Shown here one piece after another: positions 35,357-46,340 of a DNA stretch of 64,000 nucleotides. Each line of letters begins with the position of its first letter. The stretch's first letter is position 1. The stretch is from Neocallimastix lanati (nom. inval.) (taxonomy: Eukaryota > Neocallimastigomycota > Neocallimastigomycetes > Neocallimastigales > Neocallimastigaceae), in NCBI GenBank assembly GCA_016946835.1, contig JACVTC010000060.1:398001-462000 (forward strand), written 5' to 3'. The notes beneath the pieces are model-generated. The model ran no database searches. It had not been told where the DNA came from and saw only the letters and a list, made by a program, of their open reading frames with translations. The translations under genes and the position numbers were made by a program.

Positions 35357-36761
35357 ATTGAAACAGATTGAAAATAAAGTTAATTTAGTAATTTCTTACT
35401 AAAAGTCTTTATTCTCATGTTCAAATATAACTAGATATACTAGTTAATAAAAAAAAAGATAAAAGTAATTTTAATTTTATTTTAATATTTTATTAAGTAA
35501 CTTAAAATAATTAAATCAATTAGTTATTGATTCATTAATACAATTTGTTTTATTAAAATTATCATTTATTAAAAATAATCATTTTAAAATATTATTATTA
35601 ATATTATCTAATTTTTATAATGGCTAATTAGGTACAATTTTTAAAACTATTAATTTTTATTTCTATTTATATTAATTTTTATATTTATACTCTGTTTATA
35701 AATAATAAATTAACTATTAATAATAAACAATTAAATAAACAATTATTGTTTATTTTATATTATTTTAATCTAATTATTATTAATTGTGTATTATTTAAAT
35801 ATTTAATATTTTTATAATTTAAATGTTTATAATCTAAAAATTAATTACTTTATTATAATTTAATTATTTATTATTTTTAAATTCCGTTTTATAATTATTT
35901 TTAATTTTTAATTTTCATTCTTTATCAAAATGGTACAAGATCTGAAGATTTTATTAATAAAATAATATATTCTAATAATAAGGAAAAATTTAAAATATTA
36001 TTCTCTAATTCTAAACCTAAATTAATTAATAAACTACTCTAATTTTAGTCTAAACTATCCTAATCTAAAAGAATCTAAACTAAGTTAAAATAACTTAAAC
36101 TAATATCTTAATCTAAACTAAACAATTTCTCTAAATCTATTACTATTTCTATAAAATGTTTAATACAACTAATCTATTACTAAACTAATTTTATACTATA
36201 CTTATCTTAATATTATACACTAAACACAAAAACTATTAATTAAACACTTTTAAAACATTAAATTTAGAAAAATCTATTTAATAAATTTTAATTTATTTTA
36301 AACTATTTAATTTATTATTTAACTTTTAGAAAATATTAAAAAAATAATATAATAATAAAGTCGTAAGAAAAAAAGGGAGAGAATAAAAGTATTGTGTTAC
36401 TTTGTTCTTTTTTATACTAATAAAATATTTATTTGATTGGATTAAAAATAAAAATAAAAAAAAATTAATAATAAAAATTTAATAATAAAAATTTAATAAT
36501 AAAAATATAATAATAAAAATATAATAAACTTAAATTTTCTAAATTATTAAAATATTATATAAAAATTTTACAATATTAAATAATATAATTAATACATGAT
36601 TTTTTAATACATCTAATTATTTTTATTTAACTTTATAATATTCTATAACTAATATTTTAATATTCAATTTTTTATTATTTATTTATAATTGTTAATGATA
36701 TTTTTTACTTTAATATTTTCTTTAAATAGTTTAATTTTTCTTTATTTAATTGTACCGTAAC
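35357..36761. other. AT-rich intergenic DNA, no gene seen
   Basis: About 1.4 kb of A/T sequence between Gypsy2 and the second tRNA block. A short AAATTTAATAATAA tandem stretch occurs near 36470-36530. No coding sequence or RNA gene recognised. Confidence 0.55.
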
Positions 36762-36778
36762 AAAGATAACAGGCAAAA

Positions 36779-36850
36779 GGGGTGTTAGCTCAGCGGTAGA
36801 GCAATTGACTGCAGATCAATAGGTCTTCGGTTCAAATCCGGAACGCCCCT
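36779..36850 (+). tRNA. trnC-GCA: tRNA-Cys (anticodon GCA), copy 2
   Basis: A 72-nt cloverleaf with the same stems as the gene at 5951, anticodon GCA in loop CTGCAGA, and D-loop AGCGGTA as in copy 3. No LTR lies upstream here, so the LTR next to copy 1 is a later addition or was not part of the duplication. Followed 12 bp later by tRNA-Gly. Confidence 0.96.
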
Positions 36851-36862
36851 TGTGCTATGCGA

Positions 36863-36933
36863 GCGTTAATAGTATAGAGGTAGAATATTTGCCTTCCAAG
36901 CAAATGGCCCGGGTTCGATTCCCGGTTAACGCA
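36863..36933 (+). tRNA. trnG-UCC: tRNA-Gly (anticodon TCC), copy 2
   Basis: Mature 71-nt sequence identical to that at 6035-6105 as far as I can compare: acceptor GCGTTAA/TTAACGC, loop CTTCCAA, T-arm CCGGG-TTCGATT-CCCGG. A T6 run at about 36956-36961 can end transcription. Confidence 0.95.
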
Positions 36934-36963
36934 ATTTAATTATTTTAGAATAAATCTTTTTTA

Positions 36964-37098
36964 TGTAGGACTGTTAGGGAATATAGTCCCAAAGCAAAGC
37001 AGATATAGAATGACGTGTGGAATAGTGATATTGTATTAGAATGTCAGTATATCACATTTAAAGGTAATATCTGGATAAGTGGGAGATAGTTACTTTTT
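36964..37098 (+). ncRNA. candidate structured RNA downstream of the tRNA pair, copy 2
   Basis: Begins TGTAGGACTGTTAGGG and ends TACTTTTT. Possible stems: GGACTGT/ATAGTCC (one G-T pair) at the 5' end; an outer stem CAGATAT/ATATCTG enclosing GTGATAT/ATATCAC. In copy 3 the first stem is GGACTGT/ACAGTCC, so the G-T pair here is a G-C pair there. Unknown family; weak evidence that it is an independent transcript. Confidence 0.42.
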
Positions 37099-37548
37099 AA
37101 TGTGTCCAAATTATTTTTTTTTATATATTAAAATTTATTAAATAATAAATTTTTTATTTTAACGTTAAAATAATGAATCTGAAATAAATCTATGTTTTGA
37201 TCTAAATTTATTGATATAAAACAAATATGTAAAGTAACATATTTGTATATTTAATAATAATTATTAAATATTAAATTTATATCTTTTTAATAATAATTAT
37301 TTTATTTTATTTTATGTCAATATGTATTATTATAATTATAATAATTATAATACTTTAATTCATATAAAATTTATATAGTTCTATTTATTAGAATATATAA
37401 TTAATAGATTACCTATTTCTTATAAATATATTAAATTATTTATATTAGAAATAGAGGACTCTCTTGTAAAATTTTAGGAATTAGAATTATTATTTTAATT
37501 GTACGAATATTATAATTTTATTAATAAAATTTATTAAACAACCATTAT

Positions 37549-37591
<43 letters not shown>

Positions 37592-37598
37592 ACTACTT

Positions 37599-37673
37599 AT
37601 AAATTATTGCAGATAAAAGTCCCACATATTACATTTGACGTCACCGTGTATTTTATTTATATTATGTTTTTAT
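37599..37673. other. segment inverted relative to 6726-6799
   Basis: See the copy 1 entry at 6726. TGACGTCA is at 37636-37643, close to the centre, so the palindrome stays in place when the segment flips. Confidence 0.88.
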
Positions 37674-37817
37674 ATATATTTACAATATGTCTATATTAAT
37701 TTCAATTATTCAAATTAATTATATAATTAAATCTATCTTTATATTTTTATTAATATTTATATAATTATATTATTAATATCTATTATTAATAACCTATAAT
37801 TAAATACTATTCTGTAA

Positions 37818-37871
37818 CTTACAAAGAACATAAAAAATAGATTTTTACATCTTTCTTTTATACTTTGTAAG
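37818..37871. other. 36-bp segment between perfect 9-bp inverted repeats
   Basis: CTTACAAAG (37818-37826) and CTTTGTAAG (37863-37871) enclose 37827-37862, which is the reverse complement of 6947-6982 with two mismatches. Confidence 0.9.
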
Positions 37872-38019
37872 GTTATTGTAAAATTACCTTAATAGTAATA
37901 TATTATAGATTTTTTTTCATTATTAAATAAAATAAATTATTTTAAAATCAAATTAATTCAATAATTTTAATTATTAAAGTTTATTATAAATAAATTTTTA
38001 TTAAACTAAACCATTTAAA

Positions 38020-38075
<56 letters not shown>

Positions 38076-38140
38076 CTACATAGCATATTACTATATAGAC
38101 ATATTGACTTTGTAAAAATTTTAATAAAGCATATTATTTT

Positions 38141-38196
38141 ATTTAAATTTAAAAACATAAAATATATCAAAATCTTAACAATATAAAAATAAAATA

Positions 38197-38245
<49 letters not shown>

Positions 38246-39418
38246 GCTATTAGTAACAATTGGTACAGAACATTTAAAATATTCCATATCGAGTTATTAA
38301 TTTAGTTGGTCGTTTCTCTAGGAATTATGACACAATAATATATTCTAATATATTATAAGAAAATAATTCATAATAATTATATTTTATAATAATATTTTAT
38401 ACTTTGTTTATTTTTATTATTTTATCTTTACATATATAAATATTTATTATTACATTCTCTTAATTTTATATAATTGTTAAAATAATTATTTAATATTATA
38501 TTTTTATTAAACATATCTCTTAAACTATTAATTTCTTAATAACTTTATTTAAATATACAATTTCATTATTAAATATATTTAGCTATTAATATTTAAAATA
38601 TATTTCTTAAAATAAAATATAATTATCAATATTTATAATAAAATTCCTAAAAGTTATATAATTCTCATAATAATATCTTAAATATACAATTTCATTATTA
38701 AATATATTTAATATTAATATTTAAAATATATTTCTTAAAACAAAATATAATTATCAATATTTATAATAAAATTCCTAAAAGCTATATAATTCTCATAATA
38801 ATATCAAAAATATAAAATAAGTCTTATTAAAAATAATGATGAATTAGTTTAATATCATAATAATAGAATCATTAATAAAATAATTTATCTATTTGATAAA
38901 AGAATTAATCATACTTTTAAAAATAATTATTTGAATAACTATATATAAATTATTTAATTATTATATCCAATAATATTTATACATTATTTCTAACCTACAT
39001 TTTTTACCTAAATCTTATTTTTATGGTGGTATCGTATCACAATGTAATATTAATTATTTATTAATAATTATATTTCTTAATCTTTATAATTATTGATAAT
39101 AATTATAAATTTATTTAAATTATAACTAATTCATACATTGAAATATTATTATCAAATTTATTAATATTATAATTATACATACACTTTAATAATATTAGAA
39201 GATTTAATTAAATAATTATTATTTATACACATATTAATATCAATAATTTATTTAAATTATTCACTTAATTATTAATTTAATATAAATCTTTACTTTCATT
39301 TATTTTTTACATTGTACATTTAAAAGTATAATTAATAAGTATCTGTATTTGTATAATTTTATCTTTTAATTTAGAAAGATAGTGTTATATTTATAAGCTT
39401 AGATTAAATTTTAATGAT
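38141..39418. other. AT-rich intergenic DNA with a 129-bp tandem duplication
   Basis: A long A-tract at about 38201-38240, then AT-rich DNA. 38551-38679 is repeated directly at 38680-38807 with few differences. Around 39050-39125 there is similarity to 17725-17815, suggesting a shared old repeat. No genes. Confidence 0.6.
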
Positions 39419-39785
39419 ATTTATTACACACAATTGATTTATACCTAATATTCTTATTACACACAATTGATTTATACCTAATATTCTTATTACACACAAT
39501 TGATTTATACCTAATATTCTTATTACACACAATTGATTTATACCTAATATTCTTATTACACACAATTGATTTATACCTAATATTCTTATTACACACAATT
39601 GATTTATACCTAATATTCTTATTACACACAATTGATTTATACCTAATATTCTTATTACACACAATTGATTTATACCTAATATTCTTATTACACACAATTG
39701 ATTTATACCTAATATTCTTATTACACACAATTGATTTATACCTAATATTCTTATTACACACAATTGATTTATACCTAATATTCTT
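39419..39785. repeat. 33-bp minisatellite, 11 near-identical units
   Basis: Tandem units of 33 bp containing TTACACACAATTGATTTATA. The period is a multiple of three, so several frames stay open; these are not genes. Unit identity is nearly perfect, so the array is recently expanded or homogenised. There are no variable spacers, so it is not CRISPR-like. Confidence 0.95.
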
Positions 39786-40557
39786 AATCTACAAAAATTA
39801 AATTTTGTAGAAGTGAATAAAAGTATAAATACTGAAACAGAATAAGAAAATTTTAAGAAATTTAAAATAAATATGTTTTATTATTAAACATAAATTGTTT
39901 TATTAAAAAGATTGTTTTTATTTTAATATTAATATTTATTTATTTAATTAATAATTTTATTAATAACAGAAAAATGATTATTAAAACTAATAAAATAATA
40001 AAGTTAAATATTTATTATTTATAATTTATTTAAATTTTAAAAATATTGATTATTAAAAAAAACTAATAAATTAATTTATTAATAATAATTTATTGATTTT
40101 TAATGATTTTTAATATCCATAATTTTATTATTAACAACTAATAAACTAATAAAATATATAATATATTTTATTGAAATTATTAATAATAAAGAATATAAAA
40201 GTTATAAAATAAAAATAATTAAAATTGAATTTATAAAATAAATAAATATTAATTATTATAAAAATTAAAAGTAATTTTAAAACTATTTAGCTGTAAGATT
40301 TTAAAATTTGTTTGTTTATAATCTTGTTTATAATCTTGTAAATATAAAGAATATTAATTATTAATTTATTTTAGTTTTTAATTAAAATAGTTAATGATTA
40401 ATTAGATTGTTATTATTTTTATTTTAATTTATTTTTATTTAATTTAAATTTTTTTTTTTTTATTATTTAAAATGGATCTCACTTTTAGAATAAATTAGTT
40501 TTTGGGTTAAGTTAAATAAAAATTTATTATTTATTTTAATTTATAGTTTTGTTATTT
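39786..40557. other. AT-rich intergenic DNA, no gene seen
   Basis: A/T-rich sequence with no repeat or gene recognised before the third tRNA block. Confidence 0.5.
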
Positions 40558-40576
40558 GTTTATTCGTTAAGCAAGA

Positions 40577-40648
40577 GGGGTGTTAGCTCAGCGGTAGAGC
40601 AATTGACTGCAGATCAATAGGTCTTCGGTTCAAATCCGGAACGCCCCT
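40577..40648 (+). tRNA. trnC-GCA: tRNA-Cys (anticodon GCA), copy 3
   Basis: A 72-nt cloverleaf identical to the copy at 36779 as far as I can compare. Part of a shorter third copy of the tRNA block whose similarity to the others fades at about 41100. tRNA-Gly follows after 12 bp. Confidence 0.96.
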
Positions 40649-40660
40649 TAAGCTTAAAAA

Positions 40661-40731
40661 GCGTTAATAGTATAGAGGTAGAATATTTGCCTTCCAAGCA
40701 AATGGTCCGGGTTCGATTCCCGGTTAACGCA
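40661..40731 (+). tRNA. trnG-UCC: tRNA-Gly (anticodon TCC), copy 3
   Basis: A 71-nt cloverleaf with loop CTTCCAA. It differs from copies 1 and 2 by one base in the variable region (GGTCC in place of GGCCC), which leaves all stems intact. Confidence 0.95.
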
Positions 40732-40760
40732 ATTACTTTTTTTTATATAAATTTTTTTTA

Positions 40761-40898
40761 TGTAGGACTGTTTTAGGGAATACAGTCCCAAAGCAAAGCA
40801 GATATAGAATGACGTGTGGAAGGGCGATGTTGTATTAGAATGTCAGTATATCACATTTAACAGTTATATCTGGTGAAGTGGGAGATGGGGTACTTTTT
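40761..40898 (+). ncRNA. candidate structured RNA downstream of the tRNA pair, copy 3
   Basis: Begins TGTAGGACTGTTTTAGGG and ends TACTTTTT. Stems: GGACTGT/ACAGTCC (perfect, 7 bp) and CAGATATA/TATATCTG (8 bp). High similarity to copy 2 along ~135 nt, while the DNA beyond the T5 run diverges faster. Confidence 0.42.
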
Positions 40899-41403
40899 AA
40901 TGTGTGTCTAAATTATTTTTTATTTTTTTTTTTATATTAAAAATTATTGAATAATAAATTTTTTATTATTTTTATATATTAAAAATTATTAAATAATAAA
41001 TTTTTATTTTTTTTTTTATATTAAAAATATTGAATAATAAATTTTTATTGTAACATTAAAGTAATGTATCTAAAATAAATTTATGTTTTGACCTAAATTT
41101 ATTTTAATCACGTTACCTCTGTCACGTTTCTTTTGATTAATGAATATTGACATCATTGAATAAGGGGAGCATTTCGCAAAATTTCATTTCGGAAAGTTTC
41201 ATTTCGGAAGATTTACATAAAAAGTTTCATTTCGCAAAATTTCATTTCGGAAAAGTTTCATTTCGAAAAATTTTTAATAAATAAATAAATTAATAATAAA
41301 ATAAATAAATAATATATATAATTTAAATAAAAAACTAAATAAATAAAAATAAATATATAAAACTATAATAAATAAATAAATTTTAAAATTAAATTTTTAA
41401 AAA

Positions 41404-41833
41404 ATTTTTTTTTTTATAGACTGAAGACTTTGGTCTTCCCCATATAGTAATATGGGTGTATGATTAACTGCCATACCGGTACGGCGTCGACGCTCTCAAC
41501 TCCCCATAAGCAAAGAAACTCCATATAGAAGCACCCTACGCGATCCTCGAGGGAAAGCAGAGCCAACTATAGGTGGCGTCCTTGCCATCCCAGGGGAGCT
41601 GGACACTGTAAATCCTCTCAGACAAGGCTTACGCAATGGGATTCTAATAGTGTTAGAAATATAGAAAACTTAGAAAGTATACCTACCTGAGTATCGTTTA
41701 ACCCCTAACCTTTCACGCAAAACCCAAAGGGTTGCTATCGAAGTTCGTCAGCTGCAGGGTTTGAACCTGCGCGGGCAGAGCCCACCAGATTTCAAGTCTG
41801 ACTCCTTAACCACTCGGACAAACTGACTACTTC
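41404..41833 (-). mobile_element. SINE-A copy 1, full length, tRNA-Ser head
   Basis: Read on the minus strand: 6-nt leader, complete tRNA-Ser(TGA), ~300-nt body, 3' hairpin GAAGAC/GTCTTC (41423-41438) and a 12-nt A-tail. The 11-bp target duplication TTTTTAAAAAA is at 41393-41403 and 41834-41844. The sister MITE-A copy 2 (about 44808-44825) keeps the uninterrupted target with a single copy of this sequence. The insertion therefore includes the tRNA. A start 6 nt upstream of the mature tRNA is what a retroposed RNA polymerase III transcript would show. The body shares long identity with 52961-53240. Confidence 0.85.
41746..41827 (-). tRNA. trnS-UGA: tRNA-Ser (anticodon TGA), head of SINE-A
   Basis: An 82-nt class II cloverleaf: acceptor GTCAGTT/AGCTGAC, anticodon stem TCAGA/TCTGG around loop CTTGAAA (anticodon TGA at 41792-41794), long variable arm TGGGCTCTGCCC, T-arm GCAGG-TTCAAAC-CCTGC. 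All stems are intact, so it may still act as a functional tRNA or only as the SINE promoter. Its 3' side runs straight into the SINE body with no T-run, so normal tRNA termination is lacking. A true host tRNA-Ser gene probably exists elsewhere. Confidence 0.88.
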
Positions 41834-42215
41834 TTTTTAAAAAAAAATATACATATATATACGGACATATATATATTAAATATACATTATATAATAATAA
41901 ATATTCATTAGAATTAACGCTTTAAAAAAATAAAATATTTTATCATATGTTTTAAACGTTTTATAATTTTTTAAAATATATATAAGAATTTTATATATAT
42001 AAAAAAAATAAGTATTAATAATTTAAAAGATGTAAAGGATAATAATTTAAAATATAATTGTTAAATTTAAAATATGATTATTAAAAAAAATATTAAAAAA
42101 TAATATTTAAATAATTAATTGATCATTTTACACCTTTTAAGTCCTTGCGCAGTATTTTAAAAATCTTAAATTGCTAATAAATTTTTTTAATAAAAGAAAT
42201 ATTTATAAATAATTC

Positions 42216-42257
<42 letters not shown>

Positions 42258-42809
42258 TGAGGACATCATAAAAAAGGGAGTTAAAAGTAGCACAAAATTA
42301 GGATGATTTTAGGTGGTATCTATTTTTTTATTTTTTATTTTTATTTTATATTTTATATTTTTTTTATATTTTATACTTTATATTTTTTTTTATTTTATAT
42401 TTTTATATTTTATACTTTATATTTTTTTTTTTTATATTTTTATATTTTTATATTTTATATTTTTATATTTTATATTTTATATTTTTTTTTTTATATTTTA
42501 TATTTTATATTTTATATTTTATATTTTTTGTTTTTATTTTATATTTTATATTTTATATTTTATATTCTTTATTTTTTATTTTATATTTTTTATTTTATAT
42601 TTTATAATTCTTTTTTTTTTATTTTTTTATTATTTATTATTTATTTATTTTATTATTTATTTATCTATTTATTAAAATTTTGCGAAATGAAACTTTTCCG
42701 AAATGAAATTTTTGCGAAATGAACTTTTGCGAAATGACACAAAAAATTTTGCGAAATGAATCTTTTCCGAAATGAAATTTTTGCGAAATGACACACACTC
42801 ATTGAATAA

Positions 42810-42896
42810 ATATGTTTTTTTTCACATAAATACTATAATTAAATTTTTTCATTTTAATTTTTAATTCTATTAAATTATTTAAAAGGGTTTTTATTA

Positions 42897-42932
<36 letters not shown>

Positions 42933-42956
42933 TATTAAAGTATTAATATTTCAAAA

Positions 42957-43023
<67 letters not shown>

Positions 43024-43064
43024 ATATCATGATTTTAATTTATAATTTTTGAGACTTTGAAACA
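42810..43064. repeat. simple-sequence DNA between nested elements
   Basis: ATT microsatellite (about 42890-42935) and a long perfect TAAA array (about 42955-43024). No gene. Confidence 0.7.
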
Positions 43065-43070
43065 TCATCT

Positions 43071-43330
43071 TTTTTTTTTTTTTTTTTTTTTTTAACGACT
43101 GTAGCAGGATTTCTCCCCAGCTGCACATCCGTAGACACACAATGGTTTATTACTAGAGCTCTTATCTAACTTCCTACTTAGTAGGTTGGACTGCCTTACA
43201 GTTTCTCTTTGGCGCTCCTTACCCAAGTATTATTACTGCTTGTCATTGTACGATAATCTTACAATTGGATCTCGCAGCCACAATCTCAATGATCACGTGA
43301 GAACCTCACCATGATATTCTATAAGTAAGA
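43071..43330 (-). mobile_element. possible second SINE family (SINE-B)
   Basis: A GC-richer patch of ~230 bp whose + strand begins with a T-run (43071-43093), i.e. an A-tailed sequence on the minus strand ending GCTACAGTCGTTAAAA. It shares only GGAGCGCC and position of tail with SINE-A. A degenerate B-box-like GGTTCTCACG lies near its 5' end (about 43300). No target duplication found, so the retroposon call is tentative. Confidence 0.4.
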
Positions 43331-43371
43331 ATAATTAAATTTTTCATATGTCACCATATGTTTCGTATCTG

Positions 43372-45150
43372 TGATATGAAATGAAAATAAAAACCTTAAT
43401 TATTAATAAATTATTTCATTAATAATTACATAAAAATAAATCAATTAATCACTTGATTAATTATCATATGATTTATTAAATGATCCAGAAATAACGTGAT
43501 ATAAGATAAATTTATGTAAAATCATAAATTCTCTAAAAATACATAAAATTAATGTAAACATAAAATTTTTAACATAAATTTTATGTTATGTAAATATGTA
43601 AATAATTTATAAATTAATTAAGTTTTATTTTATTTCATTTTAATTATTTTTATTATATTTTTATTATATTTTTATATGTTCTAATTATTATAAATATTTT
43701 ATTATTTATATTATACTTTTTAATTCTTATTATTTTAAAATATTTTATAATTAAAGAGTATTCTATAAAGAATACTTTATATTTATTCTTTGTAATTTTG
43801 CAGTTTTGCAAATTGCCATTCATGCAATTCAAATAGTTAAAATTATAATAATAAATTGCCAAAATAAAAATATTTTATTAGTAAAATTAATTTAGTAATA
43901 TTTAATATGAAGTTATAAAAATTATGAGTGTGTGTCATTTCGCAAAAATTCATTTCAGAAAAGTTTCATTTCACAAAATTTTTTGTGTCTTTTCGCAAAA
44001 GTTCATTTCGCAAAAATTTCATTTCGGAAAAGTTTCATTTCGCAAAATTTTAATAAATAGATAAATAAATAATAAAATAAATAAATAAATAAATAATAAA
44101 AAAATAAAAAAAAAGAATTATAAAATATAAAATAAAAAATAAAAAATATAAATTAAAAAATAAAAAATATAAAATATAAAATATAAAATATAAAATATAA
44201 AATATAAGTATAAAATATAAAAAAAATATAAAATATAAAATATAAAATATAAAATAAAAAAAACTATAAAATATAAAATAAAAATATAAAATATAAAATA
44301 TAAAATATAAAATATAAAATAAAAAAAACTATAAAATATAAAATAAAAATATAAAATATAAAATATAAAATAAAAAAATAGATACCACCTAAAATCATCC
44401 TAATTTTGTGCTACTTTTAACTCCCTTTTTTATGATGTCCTCATCTTTTTTTTTTTTTTTACTGAATTATTTATAAATATTTCTTTTATTAAAAAAATTT
44501 ATTAGCAATTTAAGATTTTTAAAATACTGCGCAAGGACTTAAAAAGTGTAAAATGATCAATTAATTATTTAAATATTATTTTTTAATATTTTTTTTAATA
44601 ATTATATTTTAAATTTAACAATTATATTTTAAATTATTATCCTTTACATCTTTTAAATTAGTAATACTTAATTTTTTTTTATATATAAAATTCTTATATA
44701 TATTTTAAAAAATTATAAAACGTTTAAAACATATGATAAAATATTTTATTTTTTTAAAGCGTTAATTCTAATGAATATTTATTATTATATAATGTATATG
44801 TATATTTTTTTTTTAAAAATTTAATTATAAAATTTATTTATTTATTATAGTTTTATATATTTATTTTTATTTATTTAGTTTTTTATTTAAATTTTATATA
44901 TTATTTATTTATTTTATTATTAATTTATTTATTTATTAAAAATTTTGCGAAATGAAACTTTTTATGTAAATTTTCCGAAATGAAATTTTGCGAAATGCTC
45001 CTCCCCCAAAAATTATTAGTTAATTAAATAAATTTAAATTATAAAATAAATAAATAACTATTTAATAAATAAGTAAATAAAATTATATTATATTAATAAA
45101 TTTCATAAATAAATTCATATAACTTCTCCCAGTAAGAGAGTGAACCAAGG
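43372..45150. repeat. left arm of a large palindrome, interrupted
   Basis: 43372-43925 plus 45008-45150 align as an inverted repeat with 51579-52228 (~0.7 kb per arm, moderately diverged), ending at CTTCTCCCAGTAAGAGA and TGAACCAAGG. The arm is interrupted by MITE-A copy 2, and the MULE sits at its inner end. The right arm shows both pre-insertion sites. Confidence 0.8.
43926..45007. mobile_element. TIR element MITE-A, copy 2, inverted
   Basis: A 1082-bp non-autonomous element flanked by the 9-bp target duplication AAAAATTAT (43917-43925 and 45008-45016). Tips read GAGTGTGTGTCATTTCGC on the left and GGGGGAGGAGCATTTCGC (minus strand) on the right. It is the reverse complement of 41164-42800 without the SINE and with a shorter T-tract. 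The right palindrome arm (about 51690-51710) holds the empty target with one AAAAATTAT. Confidence 0.87.
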
Positions 45151-45519
45151 AATGTGGTCCATTTCGCCAATTTTTTTTTTTTTGAAATTTTAATAAGCCA
45201 TCTATTTATTTGTGGCTTTTAAAATTTATATTATTACGCCATAAAATTTAATATAATTTTAAGTAAAAAAGAAATAAATGTATAAATAAATAAGTAAATA
45301 AATAAATAAAAATTAAAAAAGTCAATAAAAAATAAAATATTTTTATATAATTTTTTTTTTTTGACAATCATGTTATAAGGAAAATGATGAATAATTATTT
45401 TCCTTATAACCTTATTTTTATATATTTTATTATTAATATTTATATTATATTTTTATATTTTATATTTTATTATTGATATTATATTTTTATATTTTTCTAT
45501 TAATATTATATTTTTATAT

Positions 45520-46340
45520 TTTTAAATTTTTATATTTTATTATTAATATCAATATAATATTTTTATATTTTATTATTAATATCAATATAATATTTTTATA
45601 TTTTATTATTAATATCAATATAATATTTTTATATTTTATTATTAATATCAATATAATATTTTTATATTTTATTATTAATATCAATATAATATTTTTATAT
45701 TTTATTATTAATATCAATATAATATTTTTATATTTTATTATTAATATCAATATAATATTTTTATATTTTATTATTAATATCAATATAATATTTTTATATT
45801 TTATTATTAATATCAATATAATATTTTTATATTTTATTATTAATATCAATATAATATTTTTATATTATATTATTAATATCAATATAATATTTTTATATTT
45901 TATTATTAATATCAATATAATATTTTTATATTTTATTATTAATATCAATATAATATTTTTATATTTTATTATTAATATCAATATAATATTTTTATATTTT
46001 ATTATTAATATCAATATAATATTTTTATATTTTATTATTAATATCAATATAATATTTTTATATTTTATTATTAATATCAATATAATATTTTTATATTATA
46101 TTATTAATATCAATATAATATTTTTATATTTTATTATTAATATCAATATAATATTTTTATATTTTATTATTAATATCAATATAATATTTTTATATTTTAT
46201 TATTAATATCAATATAATATTTTTATATTTTATTATTAATATCAATATAATATTTTTATATTTTATTATTAATATCAATATAATATTTTTATATTTTATT
46301 ATTAATATCAATATAATATTTTTATATTTTATTATTAAAA
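45520..46340. repeat. 33-bp minisatellite inside the MULE, about 24 units
   Basis: Units of 33 bp containing TTATTATTAATATCAATATA. A variant unit (TATTATATTATTA in place of TATTTTATTATTA) occurs at about 45866 and again 231 bp (seven units) later, so the array was partly expanded as a 7-unit higher-order repeat. The ~300-codon frame through it is an artefact of a period divisible by three. A degenerate piece of the same motif is at about 49195-49245, on the other side of the transposase. Confidence 0.95.

Larger units (their letters stand above)
36762..38140. repeat. duplicated tRNA-Cys/tRNA-Gly block, copy 2
   Basis: Direct repeat of 5936-7226. Colinear apart from indels, a longer A-tract at 37556-37590, a longer ATT microsatellite near 38022-38070 and two in-place inversions (37599-37673 and 37827-37862). 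The order of inversion is unknown without an outgroup. Confidence 0.87.
41164..42800. mobile_element. TIR element MITE-A, copy 1, carrying a SINE
   Basis: A non-autonomous TIR element flanked by the 9-bp target duplication ATTGAATAA (41155-41163 and 42801-42809). The ends are arrays of TTTCATTTCGCAAAA and TTTCATTTCGGAAAA motifs in inverted orientation, with tips GGGGAGCATTTCGC and, reading inward from the other end, GAGTGTGTGTCATTTCGC. The middle is AT-rich with a long A-tract (about 42220-42255) and TTTTATAT repeats, without coding sequence. A 9-bp duplication with long inverted ends suggests a Mutator-like (MULE) relative. Without the SINE it is ~1.2 kb, matching copy 2 (43926-45007), which lies in the opposite orientation. 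Confidence 0.85.

Noticed and set aside
39404-39763. Open frames of 116-119 codons on the minus strand with an 11-residue repeat
   Set aside because: They are translations of a 33-bp minisatellite; a period divisible by three keeps several frames open. No start context or non-repeat sequence supports a gene.
39419-39785. CRISPR-like array
   Set aside because: Repeat units are contiguous with no variable spacers and no cas genes; eukaryotic context.
42303-42722. Two overlapping open frames of 120-139 codons rich in Phe, Tyr and Ile
   Set aside because: They read through TTTTATAT repeats and the motif array at the MITE-A end.
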